A DNA stretch of 9,552 nt, taken from the NCBI GenBank assembly GCA_947630345.1, contig CANRHF010000071.1, positions 1 to 9,552 of the forward strand, given 5' to 3'. Positions within the stretch are counted from its first letter, which is position 1, and each line of letters starts with the position of its first letter. The notes under the pieces were generated by a model. It made no database searches and had not been told where the DNA came from. It saw only the letters and a program-made list of their open reading frames with translations. The position numbers and the translations under genes were made by a program. This document shows positions 1-6,893 of the stretch, piece after piece. The stretch comes from an uncultured Oscillospiraceae bacterium. GTDB taxonomy: Bacteria > Bacillota > Clostridia > Oscillospirales > Oscillospiraceae.

Positions 1-452
1 AAGGCCAGAACAAAAAGCGCCACGGCGGTGTATTTTTTCTTCTTTCCGGCCAAAACGCCCAGCCCGGTACACATGCTCCCCAGCCCCAGCACCATCAGGA
101 GGATGAAGACGAAGCTGCCGCTGAATACCGGCGGCGCGGCGGCGAGGAGGAGCTCCCGCTTTCGCCCGAAAACGGCCATCAGCATCCCCGCTCCCGCCAG
201 GGCAAAGCCGATGGACTGCACCGGCAGGAACATGGAGTTAAGTACGGCGAAATCGCAGATCCCGGCGGCGTACAGGAGCTTCCAGAGGGCTTTGAGAAAT
301 CCGGCAGCAAAAATATCGATCACGCCGGCGGCAAAGAGCGTAAAGGCGGTCTTGCCCATTTTCAGGTCCCGGAGCAGCAGCACCGCCGCCGCCCCGAAGA
401 GTGCTACCGGCAGAAAATCCACCAGGGCCATGGGAACGGTAAATTCGTACAC
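1..452 (-). CDS. Small multi-pass membrane protein, unknown family (partial, C-terminus off left edge)
   Basis: Reading the minus strand from a GTG at 452 gives 150 open residues that run off the window edge. The GTG is chosen because a good GGAGG site lies 7 bases upstream, overlapping the end of the preceding gene, and because this start aligns exactly with the ATG of the paralogue at 8574-9056; an internal ATG at 431 is the alternative. The protein has about four or five hydrophobic segments and a lysine-rich loop (KKKK at 137-140). It shares with the 8574-9056 protein ALVD (9-12), P15, LFG (18-20), a K-x2-WKL block (54-59), LN..F.P.Q (71-79) and GF (82-83). I do not recognise a named family. 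It is the last visible gene of the corrinoid operon, 17 bases after the DUF1295 gene. Conserved Asp, Lys and Gln inside or beside membrane segments hint at ligand or ion handling, but this is inference. Confidence 0.8.
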   Translation of the reverse strand, partial: MYEFTVPMALVDFLPVALFGAAAVLLLRDLKMGKTAFTLFAAGVIDIFAAGFLKALWKLLYAAGICDFAVLNSMFLPVQSIGFALAGAGMLMAVFGRKRELLLAAAPPVFSGSFVFILLMVLGLGSMCTGLGVLAGKKKKYTAVALFVLA

Positions 453-469
453 GGTTCGGCCCTCCTTTC

Positions 470-1267
470 TTACTTCTGCTTATTCAGGTGGTAGATGGGC
501 AGCAGGGGAATGAGGATGGGGGTGGAGTCGGTATAGGCCTTGTAGTCCGGGTCGTCGCCGTAGCGGGCCATCTGCCGCTTTTCCAGCCGCTGGGCTCCGT
601 TGAACATGATGAACACGATGCACACATAGGCGATGATCGCGGTGAGCCACTGCCCCACGCCCGTCAGGGTGTCCAGGCAGGAGACGGTCAGGCCGGTCCA
701 GAACAGGATCTCGGCAAAATAATTGGGGCAGCGGACGATCTTGTACAGGCCCTGGGTGGCCACCTTGTCGGGGTTCTGGGCCTTCTGGGCGCTCTTCTGC
801 TGGTCCGCCACCGCCTCCAGCGCGATGGCCAGGGCGCAGATGACGATGCCAGCCCAGGTAAAGCCGGAGACGGCGCCGCCGTTGTACAGCCGGAAATATA
901 CCGGGGAGGTCTGGGCCACATACAGTACCCCCATGAACAGCCACATAGCCACCTTCACAAAGAAAGGCAGGGCGCTCTCGTCCCCGGTGGCCTCTTTCAG
1001 GGTCTTGCGGTAGGCGGCGTTTTTCAGCTCCCGCACCAGCAGGAAGCCGGACAGGCGGATGCCGTAGATTAGCAGCAGCAGGCACAGAATGTAGTGGGCC
1101 GCCTCCGCGTGGAACACCCCCACCAGGCTCATCAGCGCCAGGGTCACGCCCACGGCCGCCACGGAGAAGCCATAGCCGATGGACATGAAATAGACGTACT
1201 TCTTAAATCCGCACAGGCACGCCGCCAGGCATACCGCGAATAAAATTCCAAGATATCCCCAGCCCAT
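470..1267 (-). CDS. DUF1295 / steroid 5-alpha-reductase C-terminal-domain membrane protein
   Basis: The 265-residue product is an integral membrane protein with roughly six or seven hydrophobic segments. The C-terminal half carries the DUF1295 (steroid 5-alpha reductase C-terminal, ICMT-like fold) signature: E151-x3-DQ (155-156), then GLY (173-175) and R179-C-P-N-Y-F-A-E186, followed by Y243-x2-Y and TPILIP (249-254). The family consensus is RHPNYFGE; here His is replaced by Cys and Gly by Ala. Members include NADPH-dependent double-bond reductases and membrane methyltransferase relatives, and most bacterial ones are uncharacterised. The start has an AAAGGAGT site 6 bases upstream, which overlaps the stop of the SDR gene, so the two are probably translationally coupled. 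In this operon it could reduce or otherwise modify a hydrophobic product of demethylation; that role is a guess, the family call is firm. Confidence 0.88.
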   Translation of the reverse strand: MGWGYLGILFAVCLAACLCGFKKYVYFMSIGYGFSVAAVGVTLALMSLVGVFHAEAAHYILCLLLLIYGIRLSGFLLVRELKNAAYRKTLKEATGDESALPFFVKVAMWLFMGVLYVAQTSPVYFRLYNGGAVSGFTWAGIVICALAIALEAVADQQKSAQKAQNPDKVATQGLYKIVRCPNYFAEILFWTGLTVSCLDTLTGVGQWLTAIIAYVCIVFIMFNGAQRLEKRQMARYGDDPDYKAYTDSTPILIPLLPIYHLNKQK

Positions 1268-1270
1268 GTT

Positions 1271-2119
1271 TTACTCCTTTCCAAAGCTCTTGTTGATATA
1301 TTCCCGGAAGCTCATGTCCCCGGTGACGGTGTCGCCCACCATCTCCTCGGTGAGGGTCCACTTGGAGAACTTGAGGATGGCTTCCTTGCCGTTTTTCTTA
1401 AATTTGTTGACAAAGGCCAGCACGTCGAACAGCCAGGCCGGGGCCCGCTTGATTACCGGCTCCTTCCCGGCGGCGGCGAAGCACATCTTGGCGATCTCCT
1501 CGTAGGACCAGGTCTCCTTGCCGCCCACGTTGTAGGTTTTGTTGTCGTCCATCATGTGCTCCACGATGAAATCGGCAAAGTCCTCGGTGGAGACCACGTT
1601 GGCGTGGACCGGGGTATTGCCCAGGAGAGTCACCTCGCCCTTTTCAATCATGGGCTTGAACACCTTGACAATATCGTAAAAATAGCCGGTGGGCCGGAAA
1701 ATGCACCAGGTCAGGCCGCTTTTTTTCAGCTCCTCTTCAAATAGGTACTTGGCATGGAGCATGGGCACCTTGGGGGCCTTGTCCGCCTTGAGAACGGAGA
1801 CGTAGGCGAAGTGCTTCACCCCCGCCGCCTGGGCCTCCCGGAGCAGGTTCAGGTTGCCCTGATAGTCGATGTCGTAGTTGGTGACGGTGGCGGAGGTCTT
1901 GGTCAGGCCCACGGTGGTGATCACGCAGTCCGCCCCATCGCACAAGCCCTTCAGGGCCTCCGGCTTGGTCACGTCCAGCTTCCGGAAGGTGAAGTCCCCG
2001 GTCAGGCCCAGGTCCCGCTCCACCATGTCCGCCGCCACCACGGTGTGGCCCGCCTTCAGCAGCGCCTTGAACACATCGGAGCCCAGGTTGCCGTAGGCTC
2101 CCGCCAGAACGATTTTCAT
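1271..2119 (-). CDS. NmrA-like / atypical SDR NAD(P)-binding protein
   Basis: The 282-residue product begins with a Rossmann fold: MKIVLAGAYGNLG holds the nucleotide-binding GxxGxxG (G7, G10, G13), followed by acidic AADMVERD at the end of the second strand. Further typical elements are the LDVTKPEAL strand and turn, a VKHFAYVSVLKAD strand, HAKYLFEEELKKSGLTW and FRPTGYF, matching NmrA-like and atypical SDR proteins that act as NAD(P)-dependent oxidoreductases or redox sensors. The classical YxxxK pair is not in its usual form. The ATG at 2119 is preferred because GAGGAGG lies 9 bases upstream and the Rossmann motif starts directly after it; the same frame stays open to 2551, but that extension overlaps the DUF2284 gene out of frame and is not credible. 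It follows DUF2284 after 25 bases and precedes DUF1295 by 3 bases. The substrate is unknown. Confidence 0.88.
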   Translation of the reverse strand: MKIVLAGAYGNLGSDVFKALLKAGHTVVAADMVERDLGLTGDFTFRKLDVTKPEALKGLCDGADCVITTVGLTKTSATVTNYDIDYQGNLNLLREAQAAGVKHFAYVSVLKADKAPKVPMLHAKYLFEEELKKSGLTWCIFRPTGYFYDIVKVFKPMIEKGEVTLLGNTPVHANVVSTEDFADFIVEHMMDDNKTYNVGGKETWSYEEIAKMCFAAAGKEPVIKRAPAWLFDVLAFVNKFKKNGKEAILKFSKWTLTEEMVGDTVTGDMSFREYINKSFGKE

Positions 2120-2144
2120 TTTCAGGTTCCTCCTCATCATTTTG

Positions 2145-2669
2145 TTAATATAAGACGCACCCGGTGTAGGTGATCGTCTTTTCTCCGTAATAATAGTTTG
2201 CGCCGCAGTCCCGGCAGACCTGGGTGACGAACAGGCCATAGCCCTCCATGGAGGACATGGCCTTCTCCGGGAACCGGCACGCTTCCGGGTAGGCACAGCT
2301 GCCGCAGACCCGGCAGCCTCCCGCTCCCAGGCACAGAGCCCCCGGCTCCTCCCGCCGCAGCTCCTCCCAAAAGGCCCGCAGCAGGGCCAGGTGCCGCTCC
2401 TCGGTCCAACGGTAGGCCCGGGTGTCGATGGCTTTTTCCGTCCGGCCCACGGTTTGCAGCAGAAGGCCTCGGGAATAGCTGTGGAGCCGCTGGGCGCATT
2501 CTTCCAAAGTGCCGCAGGCCGGGGGACAGGTCCAGTTTTTGCCGTAGGCATGGCACCGGTCCGCCCGGCACATCTCCCGCACCGCCGGCAGGGGCGTCAG
2601 CTTTTGGGGGTCCAGAGGCGTCGCCGCTGAAAAGCCCAATTCCAAGGCCCTTTTTTGCCAATCCGTCAT
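2145..2669 (-). CDS. DUF2284 cysteine-rich metal-binding protein
   Basis: The 174-residue protein has 13 cysteines (34, 39, 48, 52, 58, 113, 119, 122, 125, 131, 152, 155, 171). The N-terminal CRADRCHAYGKNWTCPP block and the C-terminal CVLY are typical of DUF2284, a family of small predicted metal-binding proteins often found beside corrinoid methyltransferases and their activators. Cysteines 119, 122, 125 and 131 form C-x2-C-x2-C-x5-C, which resembles half of a ferredoxin and could hold an iron-sulfur cluster; C152-x2-C155 is a second pair. No signal peptide or membrane segment is seen, so it is likely cytoplasmic. The ATG at 2669 overlaps the TGA of the activator gene by four bases (ATGA) and has GGGAGG 7 bases upstream, implying coupled translation with the activator. 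A role in electron delivery to, or assembly of, the corrinoid system is inference. Confidence 0.88.
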   Translation of the reverse strand: MTDWQKRALELGFSAATPLDPQKLTPLPAVREMCRADRCHAYGKNWTCPPACGTLEECAQRLHSYSRGLLLQTVGRTEKAIDTRAYRWTEERHLALLRAFWEELRREEPGALCLGAGGCRVCGSCAYPEACRFPEKAMSSMEGYGLFVTQVCRDCGANYYYGEKTITYTGCVLY

Positions 2670-4099
2670 GACTTTGCCTCCCGAAACTCCATAGACTTGG
2701 CAAACCGCCGGGGGAATCCAGGGAGACTCGATAATTCTATGGGCCGAATCCGTTCCGCCAGAGTCTGGGCCAGGGCCAGCGCGGATTCATCCCGTGCCAG
2801 GCGGATGGCGCCCGCTCCCGCCGCGTTGCCTACCGAGGTGATTTTCTCCAGCAGCTCCTCCGGAATCAGGCCGATCCGGCAGGCGCTGGCGGGGTTCAGG
2901 GCGCTGCCAAAGGCCCCTGCCAGGAACACCCGTTGAATTTCCTCCATTTTCACACCCATCTGTTCCGCCAGAAGCTCGATCCCGGCCCGTATAGCCCCTT
3001 TGGCAAGCTGCACCTGACGGATGTCCTCCTGGGATAGAAAAATTTGTTCCGTCAAACGCAGATCGGATTTCACCCGGCCCCGGCGGTTGATTTGACCGGC
3101 CTCCAAAAACACCGCCACGGCGTCGATGAGGCCGGAGCCGCAGAGGCCCTTGGGCTCCCCGCCGCCGATGACGTGAAAATGAAGGTCCCCGTTTTCCGCC
3201 CAGACCCGGTCGATTGCGCCCGCGGTGCCCCGCATTCCAAAGTGGATCCCGGCCCCCTCCAGGGCGGGCCCCGCCGCCGTGGCGCAAGCCAGGAGCCCCT
3301 TCCGGCTGCCCAGCACCATTTCGCCGTTGGTGCCGATATCCAGAAGAAGGGTCAGTTCCTCCGCTTCCTGGAGATTTTCCGCCAGCACGCAGCCCAGAAT
3401 GTCCGCTCCCAGAAACCCGGCGATATCCGGCACCAGGAGCAGCTCCGCCGCCGGGCAGCAGGGAAGGGCCGGCCCGCAGGCCACGGTTTTCGCCTGCCGC
3501 AGCAGGGGGTCAAAGGGGGGCCGGGCCAGATTTTCCACCGGAAGACCCAGAAAGAGCTGCTGCATACAGCTATTTCCCACCACTGCTACCCGGCGGATGG
3601 CGGCGGGGTCTGTGCTGCTGGCCTCGCAGACCGAACGGACCAGCGCCTCCATGCAGCGACGGATGGCGGCGGTCAGCGCCGACCCTTCCCCCGCCAGGGC
3701 GGCCCGGATCCGGGAGACCACGTCCGCGCCGAAGGCGGTCTGGGGATTCAGGGCGCTGGCCGTGGTCAGTATTTCCCCCGCCTCCGAAAGTAGATAACAG
3801 ACCACCGTGGTGGTGCCGATGTCAAAGGCCAACAGCGCCCCGGTCCCCGGCTTCCCGGCGGACGCAGGGAAATCTGGTCCGTGGCTGGCGGGCAGAAGGA
3901 CGGTCATATCCGTTTCCACCACGGTCTGGCAGGCCAGAACCTCCGCGCAGTTTACGGATACACGGCATTTGCCGCATTTACCTAGGCCGCCGCAGGGGGC
4001 GTCCGGGTAGAATCCCGCCTGCCGCAGAGCATTAAGCAGCCCGGTTCCCGCCGGAACCGAAAACTGCCGCCCATCCGGCAGAACGGTCAAAACCGCCAT
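2666..4099 (-). CDS. Corrinoid activation protein: N-terminal [2Fe-2S] plus ASKHA ATPase (DUF4445, RACo-like)
   Basis: The 477-residue protein probably reactivates the corrinoid protein by ATP-dependent reduction of Co(II) to Co(I). Residues 1-70 are a plant-type ferredoxin domain with C36-x5-C42-x2-C45 and C57. The ASKHA region begins at about 88 with the phosphate-binding loop LLAFDIGTTTVV (D93) and a second loop LLLDIGTNGE (D254); AAGPALEGAGIHFGMRG (275-291), CGSGLIDAV (320-328) and VFLAGAFGSALNP (391-403) are hallmarks of the DUF4445 activators. Compared with activators of about 600-630 residues such as RACo, the region between the Fe-S and ASKHA parts is very short (about 20-30 residues). 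The ATG at 4099 overlaps the stop of the corrinoid protein by one base (TGATG), so the two are coupled; the frame continues upstream to 4156, but only inside that gene. Function is confident by family and context. Confidence 0.93.
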   Translation of the reverse strand: MAVLTVLPDGRQFSVPAGTGLLNALRQAGFYPDAPCGGLGKCGKCRVSVNCAEVLACQTVVETDMTVLLPASHGPDFPASAGKPGTGALLAFDIGTTTVVCYLLSEAGEILTTASALNPQTAFGADVVSRIRAALAGEGSALTAAIRRCMEALVRSVCEASSTDPAAIRRVAVVGNSCMQQLFLGLPVENLARPPFDPLLRQAKTVACGPALPCCPAAELLLVPDIAGFLGADILGCVLAENLQEAEELTLLLDIGTNGEMVLGSRKGLLACATAAGPALEGAGIHFGMRGTAGAIDRVWAENGDLHFHVIGGGEPKGLCGSGLIDAVAVFLEAGQINRRGRVKSDLRLTEQIFLSQEDIRQVQLAKGAIRAGIELLAEQMGVKMEEIQRVFLAGAFGSALNPASACRIGLIPEELLEKITSVGNAAGAGAIRLARDESALALAQTLAERIRPIELSSLPGFPRRFAKSMEFREAKS

Positions 4100-4737
4100 C
4101 AGATCCCTGCCCAGTCCCGGCAGACGGACACAGTCTTCTGGGGGCTGTGGGCCCACTCGTCGGCCCCGATCGCTTTGCAGGCGTCCTCGCTCACCGGCGC
4201 GCCGCCGATGATGATCTTTACCTGGTCCCGCATTCCCGCGTCGGAAAAGGCCCGGACCGTGGCTTTCATGGAGTCCAGAGCCAGGGTCAGCACCCCGGAC
4301 AGGGCGATAATGGAGATCCCCTGGTCCTTCGCCGCCTCCACCACCTTTTGGGGCGGAACGTCGATACCCAAATCCACCACCTCAAAGCCGCCCGCTTCCA
4401 GCATGGAGCGGACGATGTTCTTGCCGATATCGTGCAGATCGTCCTTGACGGTGCAGAGGATCATTTTCGCCTTTTTTCCGGCGCTTTCCGTGCCCACCAG
4501 GGCGTCCTTCAAGGTCTCCACCGCGTCGGTCATCAGTTCTCCGGCGTAGATCAGGTCCCCGACGAAGTATTCGCCCTCCTCAAAGAGCTTTCCCACCGTG
4601 TCCATGCCCTTCTGGCAGGCGTCCATGGCCTTGCCGGCGTCGCCGCCGCCCTCCGCCATGACCTGCTCCAAGAGCTCCTTTACCGTATCTTCGTCCAGCT
4701 CGCCCATGGCCTGGGCCAGCGCTTCAAAATCGACCAT
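4099..4737 (-). CDS. Corrinoid (B12-binding) methyl-carrier protein, MtaC/MtbC-like
   Basis: The 212-residue protein carries the methyl group on cobalt between the two methyltransferases. Residues 1-85 form the helical cap domain (MVDFEALAQAMGELDEDTV, then the YAGELMTDAV helix). Residues 90-212 are the Rossmann-like cobalamin domain with D100-L-H102-D-I-G105; H102 is the expected lower axial cobalt ligand. The rest of the signature follows at the expected spacing: S147-G-V and G178-G179, then APVSEDACKAIGAD. The usual SxL is SxV here, a mild variant. Size is normal for the family. AAGGAGG sits 7 bases before the ATG. It lies between the pterin methyltransferase (12-base gap) and the activator (1-base overlap), the expected partners. 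Confidence 0.96.
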   Translation of the reverse strand: MVDFEALAQAMGELDEDTVKELLEQVMAEGGGDAGKAMDACQKGMDTVGKLFEEGEYFVGDLIYAGELMTDAVETLKDALVGTESAGKKAKMILCTVKDDLHDIGKNIVRSMLEAGGFEVVDLGIDVPPQKVVEAAKDQGISIIALSGVLTLALDSMKATVRAFSDAGMRDQVKIIIGGAPVSEDACKAIGADEWAHSPQKTVSVCRDWAGI

Positions 4738-4749
4738 TTTCGATCCTCC

Positions 4750-5559
4750 TTACTTTTTCTGCCCAAATTTTCCCTGGCGGTAGGCACGGTTGTAGCGCCT
4801 GCCGCCTTTATCTTTCATCCGCAGGGCCTCGCAGGCAAAGACGGTGCCCATCATGTCGGCGCTGCAGGGGTCCAAAATGGCGCTGTCCAGCCCGGCCGCC
4901 AGGGCGTAGCTCAGACAGTTCATGTTCACATACTTCCGGGCGGGCATTCCAAAGCTGATGTTGGAGATGGCCCCCGTGACCTTCACCGCCGGGGCATAGG
5001 CGTGGATCTCCCGGATGCAGAAGCAGAAATCCTCCATGGCGCTGGGCACCGTGGCCAGGGCCATGACGCAGGGGTCGATGTGCAGATTTTCCAGGGCTAC
5101 CCCGAATTTATCCGCCTTGTCGATGATCCGCTTGGCGATATCCACCTTTTTGGCCGGGTCGGCGGGGATGCCCTCCCGGTCGCAGGTCAGACCCACCACC
5201 TGCCAGGCCGTCCCGGCGATGAGAGGGAAGATGGTCTCGCATTTGGTACCCTCCTCGTTGACGGAGTTGACCATGCCGGGCCGCTTTGCCCGACCCTCTT
5301 CCAAAATCCGAGCCAACAGCTTGGCATTGGGGCTGTCGATGCACAGCGGGGTCTCCGCCGCCTCCTGTATCTGCCCGATCAGCCACACCATGGCGTCAAA
5401 TTCCAGCTCCGTGGCGGTGCTGGGGGCGCAGTCCAGAAAGTCCGCCCCGGCGGCGGCCTGGGCGGCGGCCCGGGCCCGGATCACGCTTTCGTCCCGGGCC
5501 TCGATTGCCTGCTTCACAGCGGGGATAGCGCCGTTGATCTTCTCACCAATGATGATCAT
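4750..5559 (-). CDS. Methyltetrahydrofolate:corrinoid methyltransferase-type (pterin-binding, methyltransferase II)
   Basis: The 269-residue protein is a pterin-binding TIM barrel of the MeTr/AcsE and dihydropteroate-synthase superfamily, close to the full MeTr length of about 262. It likely moves the methyl group from the corrinoid protein to tetrahydrofolate, delivering it to the one-carbon (Wood-Ljungdahl) pool. Motifs in order: IIIGEKING (2-10), GADFLDCAPST (38-48), CIDSP with D75, VNSVNEEG with N98, VVGLTCDREGIP (121-132), LHIDPCVMALAT with D162, and TGAISNISFGMPARKYVN with N200. D75, N98, D162 and N200 match by context the Asp and Asn residues that bind the pterin in MeTr. A GAGGTGA site lies 4 bases before the ATG and overlaps the stop of the small ORF just upstream, suggesting coupling. 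Reverse flow is also chemically possible, but the operon context favours demethylation. Confidence 0.93.
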   Translation of the reverse strand: MIIIGEKINGAIPAVKQAIEARDESVIRARAAAQAAAGADFLDCAPSTATELEFDAMVWLIGQIQEAAETPLCIDSPNAKLLARILEEGRAKRPGMVNSVNEEGTKCETIFPLIAGTAWQVVGLTCDREGIPADPAKKVDIAKRIIDKADKFGVALENLHIDPCVMALATVPSAMEDFCFCIREIHAYAPAVKVTGAISNISFGMPARKYVNMNCLSYALAAGLDSAILDPCSADMMGTVFACEALRMKDKGGRRYNRAYRQGKFGQKK

Positions 5560-5568
5560 GCCGTCACC

Positions 5569-5700
5569 TCAGCCGTCGGTCAAAATGGTCAGCAGCAGAC
5601 GCATCAGCATCTCCTTCATGGGGCGGAAATAGAAGGGAATGATGTCCTTCATCAGCCGCCGATAGCCCTCCGGGTAGGAGGTATAGCTGTTCTTTTCCAT
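5569..5700 (-). CDS. Small 43-residue protein of unknown function between the two methyltransferase genes
   Basis: A complete 43-codon frame (ATG at 5700, TGA at 5569-5571) exactly fills the space between the UroD-like and pterin methyltransferase genes. It has its own GAGGGA site 6 bases before the ATG, starts 10 bases after the preceding stop and ends 9 bases before the next start. The product opens MEKNSYTSYPEGYRRLMKDI and is rich in aromatic residues (Y6, Y9, Y13, F23, Y24, F25) and methionine (17, 28, 31, 33). Residues 27-40 could form an amphipathic helix ending in a hydrophobic MLMRLLLTIL stretch. There is no cysteine or histidine, so it is not an obvious metal or cofactor carrier. I do not recognise it. 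Spacing and ribosome site argue for a real gene, perhaps a small subunit or assembly partner of one of the methyltransferases; that role is inference. Confidence 0.7.
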   Translation of the reverse strand: MEKNSYTSYPEGYRRLMKDIIPFYFRPMKEMLMRLLLTILTDG

Positions 5701-5710
5701 TTTAGATCCC

Positions 5711-6883
5711 TCACAGTCGATAGTCGTTGACAAATTTGCACACGGCCAGCATGTTTTCCGGCTTGGCGTCGTTGCGGTAGGAGAGCATCTTGTTCTCGCT
5801 GAAAATGAAGCCCCCATCCTTGCCCAGCTCGTCGCAGAGGCGCTTGGCGTAGGCCACGCACTCCTCCGGGGTGCCGTTGGACAGCAGGTCCGTGGTCATG
5901 CCGCCCATGATGGCCACGTTGGGCAGGGCCTCCCGGAAGGCGAAGGGGTCGTCCTGCTCTAAGTGGAAGGTGAGAACGCCCTTGGGGTAGTCCTTGAAAT
6001 AGTCCGCGAACCGGAGGATGGAGCCCTCGGTGAAAATGCGGATGTTCATCCCCTTTTCCGCGTAGGCGTCCAGCAGCAGCTTTAAATGGGGCCAGTAGAA
6101 CCGCTCGAACTGCTTCCGGTTCATCACATTGTGGGCCAGCATCAAAATGGAGGAGTCGAAGCAGTATTTGTAGTTGGGTCCCTTGCCGTTTTTGATTTTC
6201 TCAATAATGGGGATCATTCGCTCCCGATGCCAGCGCTCCACAAACTGGTCCAGCTTTTCCGGGCTTCGCCGCATGGCGATGGAGAGCTGCTGGATGCCCA
6301 GCAGATTGGACAGCAGCTCCTCCGGCCCCGGCACCACGGCGCCCATCATGGGATTGTTGGGGGAGAGGGAGGGAAGACCGTAGGTCCCGCCGGTGAGGGA
6401 GGACATTTGCAGGATGTACATGATGTAGCGCATGTACTCCCGGAAGGTTTTCTTCCAGACCTCCTTGGTTTTTTGCTCCCAGCTCGCGCCGAATTTTTTC
6501 GGAAGGATCACCTCCCAGGCGTATTTCGTGGGATCGTCCAGGTAATCGTTCAGGGTGTCCACGGTGCAGTGGGCGTGGTCGTGGATGCCCACCACCTCTT
6601 CATTGTAGTAATAATAGCCGCCCCCGCCGAATGCCTCCGTCACGTTGAACTGGTTGCGGATGCCCACATCCATCAGGCCATCCACCGGATAGGTGTCCAG
6701 AAAATGGACCACCGTTTTTTTCATCACGTCGAAATTGGTCATAGCCTGGTCCAGGGTGTAGCCCGCGTCGAAGACCTTCCAGGTCACCACATTGGCAAAA
6801 TGGGGGACGCGCTCCGTCTTTTTGAAATTTGCCGCGTCCCGGAAGAGCTGGACCCGGCTCTGCTGCATCTGCTTGGCGTTCAT
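5711..6883 (-). CDS. Uroporphyrinogen-decarboxylase-family corrinoid methyltransferase (methyltransferase I candidate)
   Basis: The 390-residue protein belongs to the UroD fold family that includes MtaA/MtbA-type methyltransferases and several demethylase substrate enzymes. It most likely takes the methyl group from the substrate to the corrinoid protein. Recognisable parts are the N-terminal FKKTERVPHFANV (20-32), the central GPEELLSNLLGIQQL (186-200), SPEKLDQFVERWH, FYWPHLKLLLDAYAEKGMNIRIF (262-284), FHLEQDDP (306-313), MGGMTTDLLSNGTPEE (326-341) and GGFIFSENKML (357-367) before PENMLAV. The HxC and GC zinc ligands of MtaA-like enzymes are absent: those places read FTEG (284-287) and SEN (362-364). 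E286 and H307 are 20 residues apart, which may be part of an alternative Glu/His metal site. AAGGAGG lies 6-7 bases before the ATG. The substrate cannot be told from sequence. Confidence 0.92.
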   Translation of the reverse strand: MNAKQMQQSRVQLFRDAANFKKTERVPHFANVVTWKVFDAGYTLDQAMTNFDVMKKTVVHFLDTYPVDGLMDVGIRNQFNVTEAFGGGGYYYYNEEVVGIHDHAHCTVDTLNDYLDDPTKYAWEVILPKKFGASWEQKTKEVWKKTFREYMRYIMYILQMSSLTGGTYGLPSLSPNNPMMGAVVPGPEELLSNLLGIQQLSIAMRRSPEKLDQFVERWHRERMIPIIEKIKNGKGPNYKYCFDSSILMLAHNVMNRKQFERFYWPHLKLLLDAYAEKGMNIRIFTEGSILRFADYFKDYPKGVLTFHLEQDDPFAFREALPNVAIMGGMTTDLLSNGTPEECVAYAKRLCDELGKDGGFIFSENKMLSYRNDAKPENMLAVCKFVNDYRL

Positions 6884-6893
6884 GGCGGCCTCC

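Noticed and set aside
28..513. Plus-strand 161-residue frame at the left end
   Set aside because: It is low-complexity Ser/Arg/Ala/Pro sequence opposite the minus-strand membrane protein, which has a proper ribosome site, hydrophobic segments and a paralogue.
2120..2551. N-terminal extension of the SDR frame, open to 2551
   Set aside because: It lies across the DUF2284 gene in another frame, is rich in Arg, Pro and Ala as GC-rich shadow frames are, and the Rossmann motif and ribosome site fix the start at 2119.
4147..5730. Long plus-strand 527-residue open frame
   Set aside because: It is antisense to the corrinoid protein and pterin methyltransferase genes, has His/Gly/Val-rich shadow composition and no recognisable domain. 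GC-rich codon bias explains its length.
5701..5817. Upstream extension of the small ORF to 5817
   Set aside because: The longer start lies inside the UroD-like gene without a ribosome site. The ATG at 5700 has a well-spaced GAGGGA and fits the operon gap.
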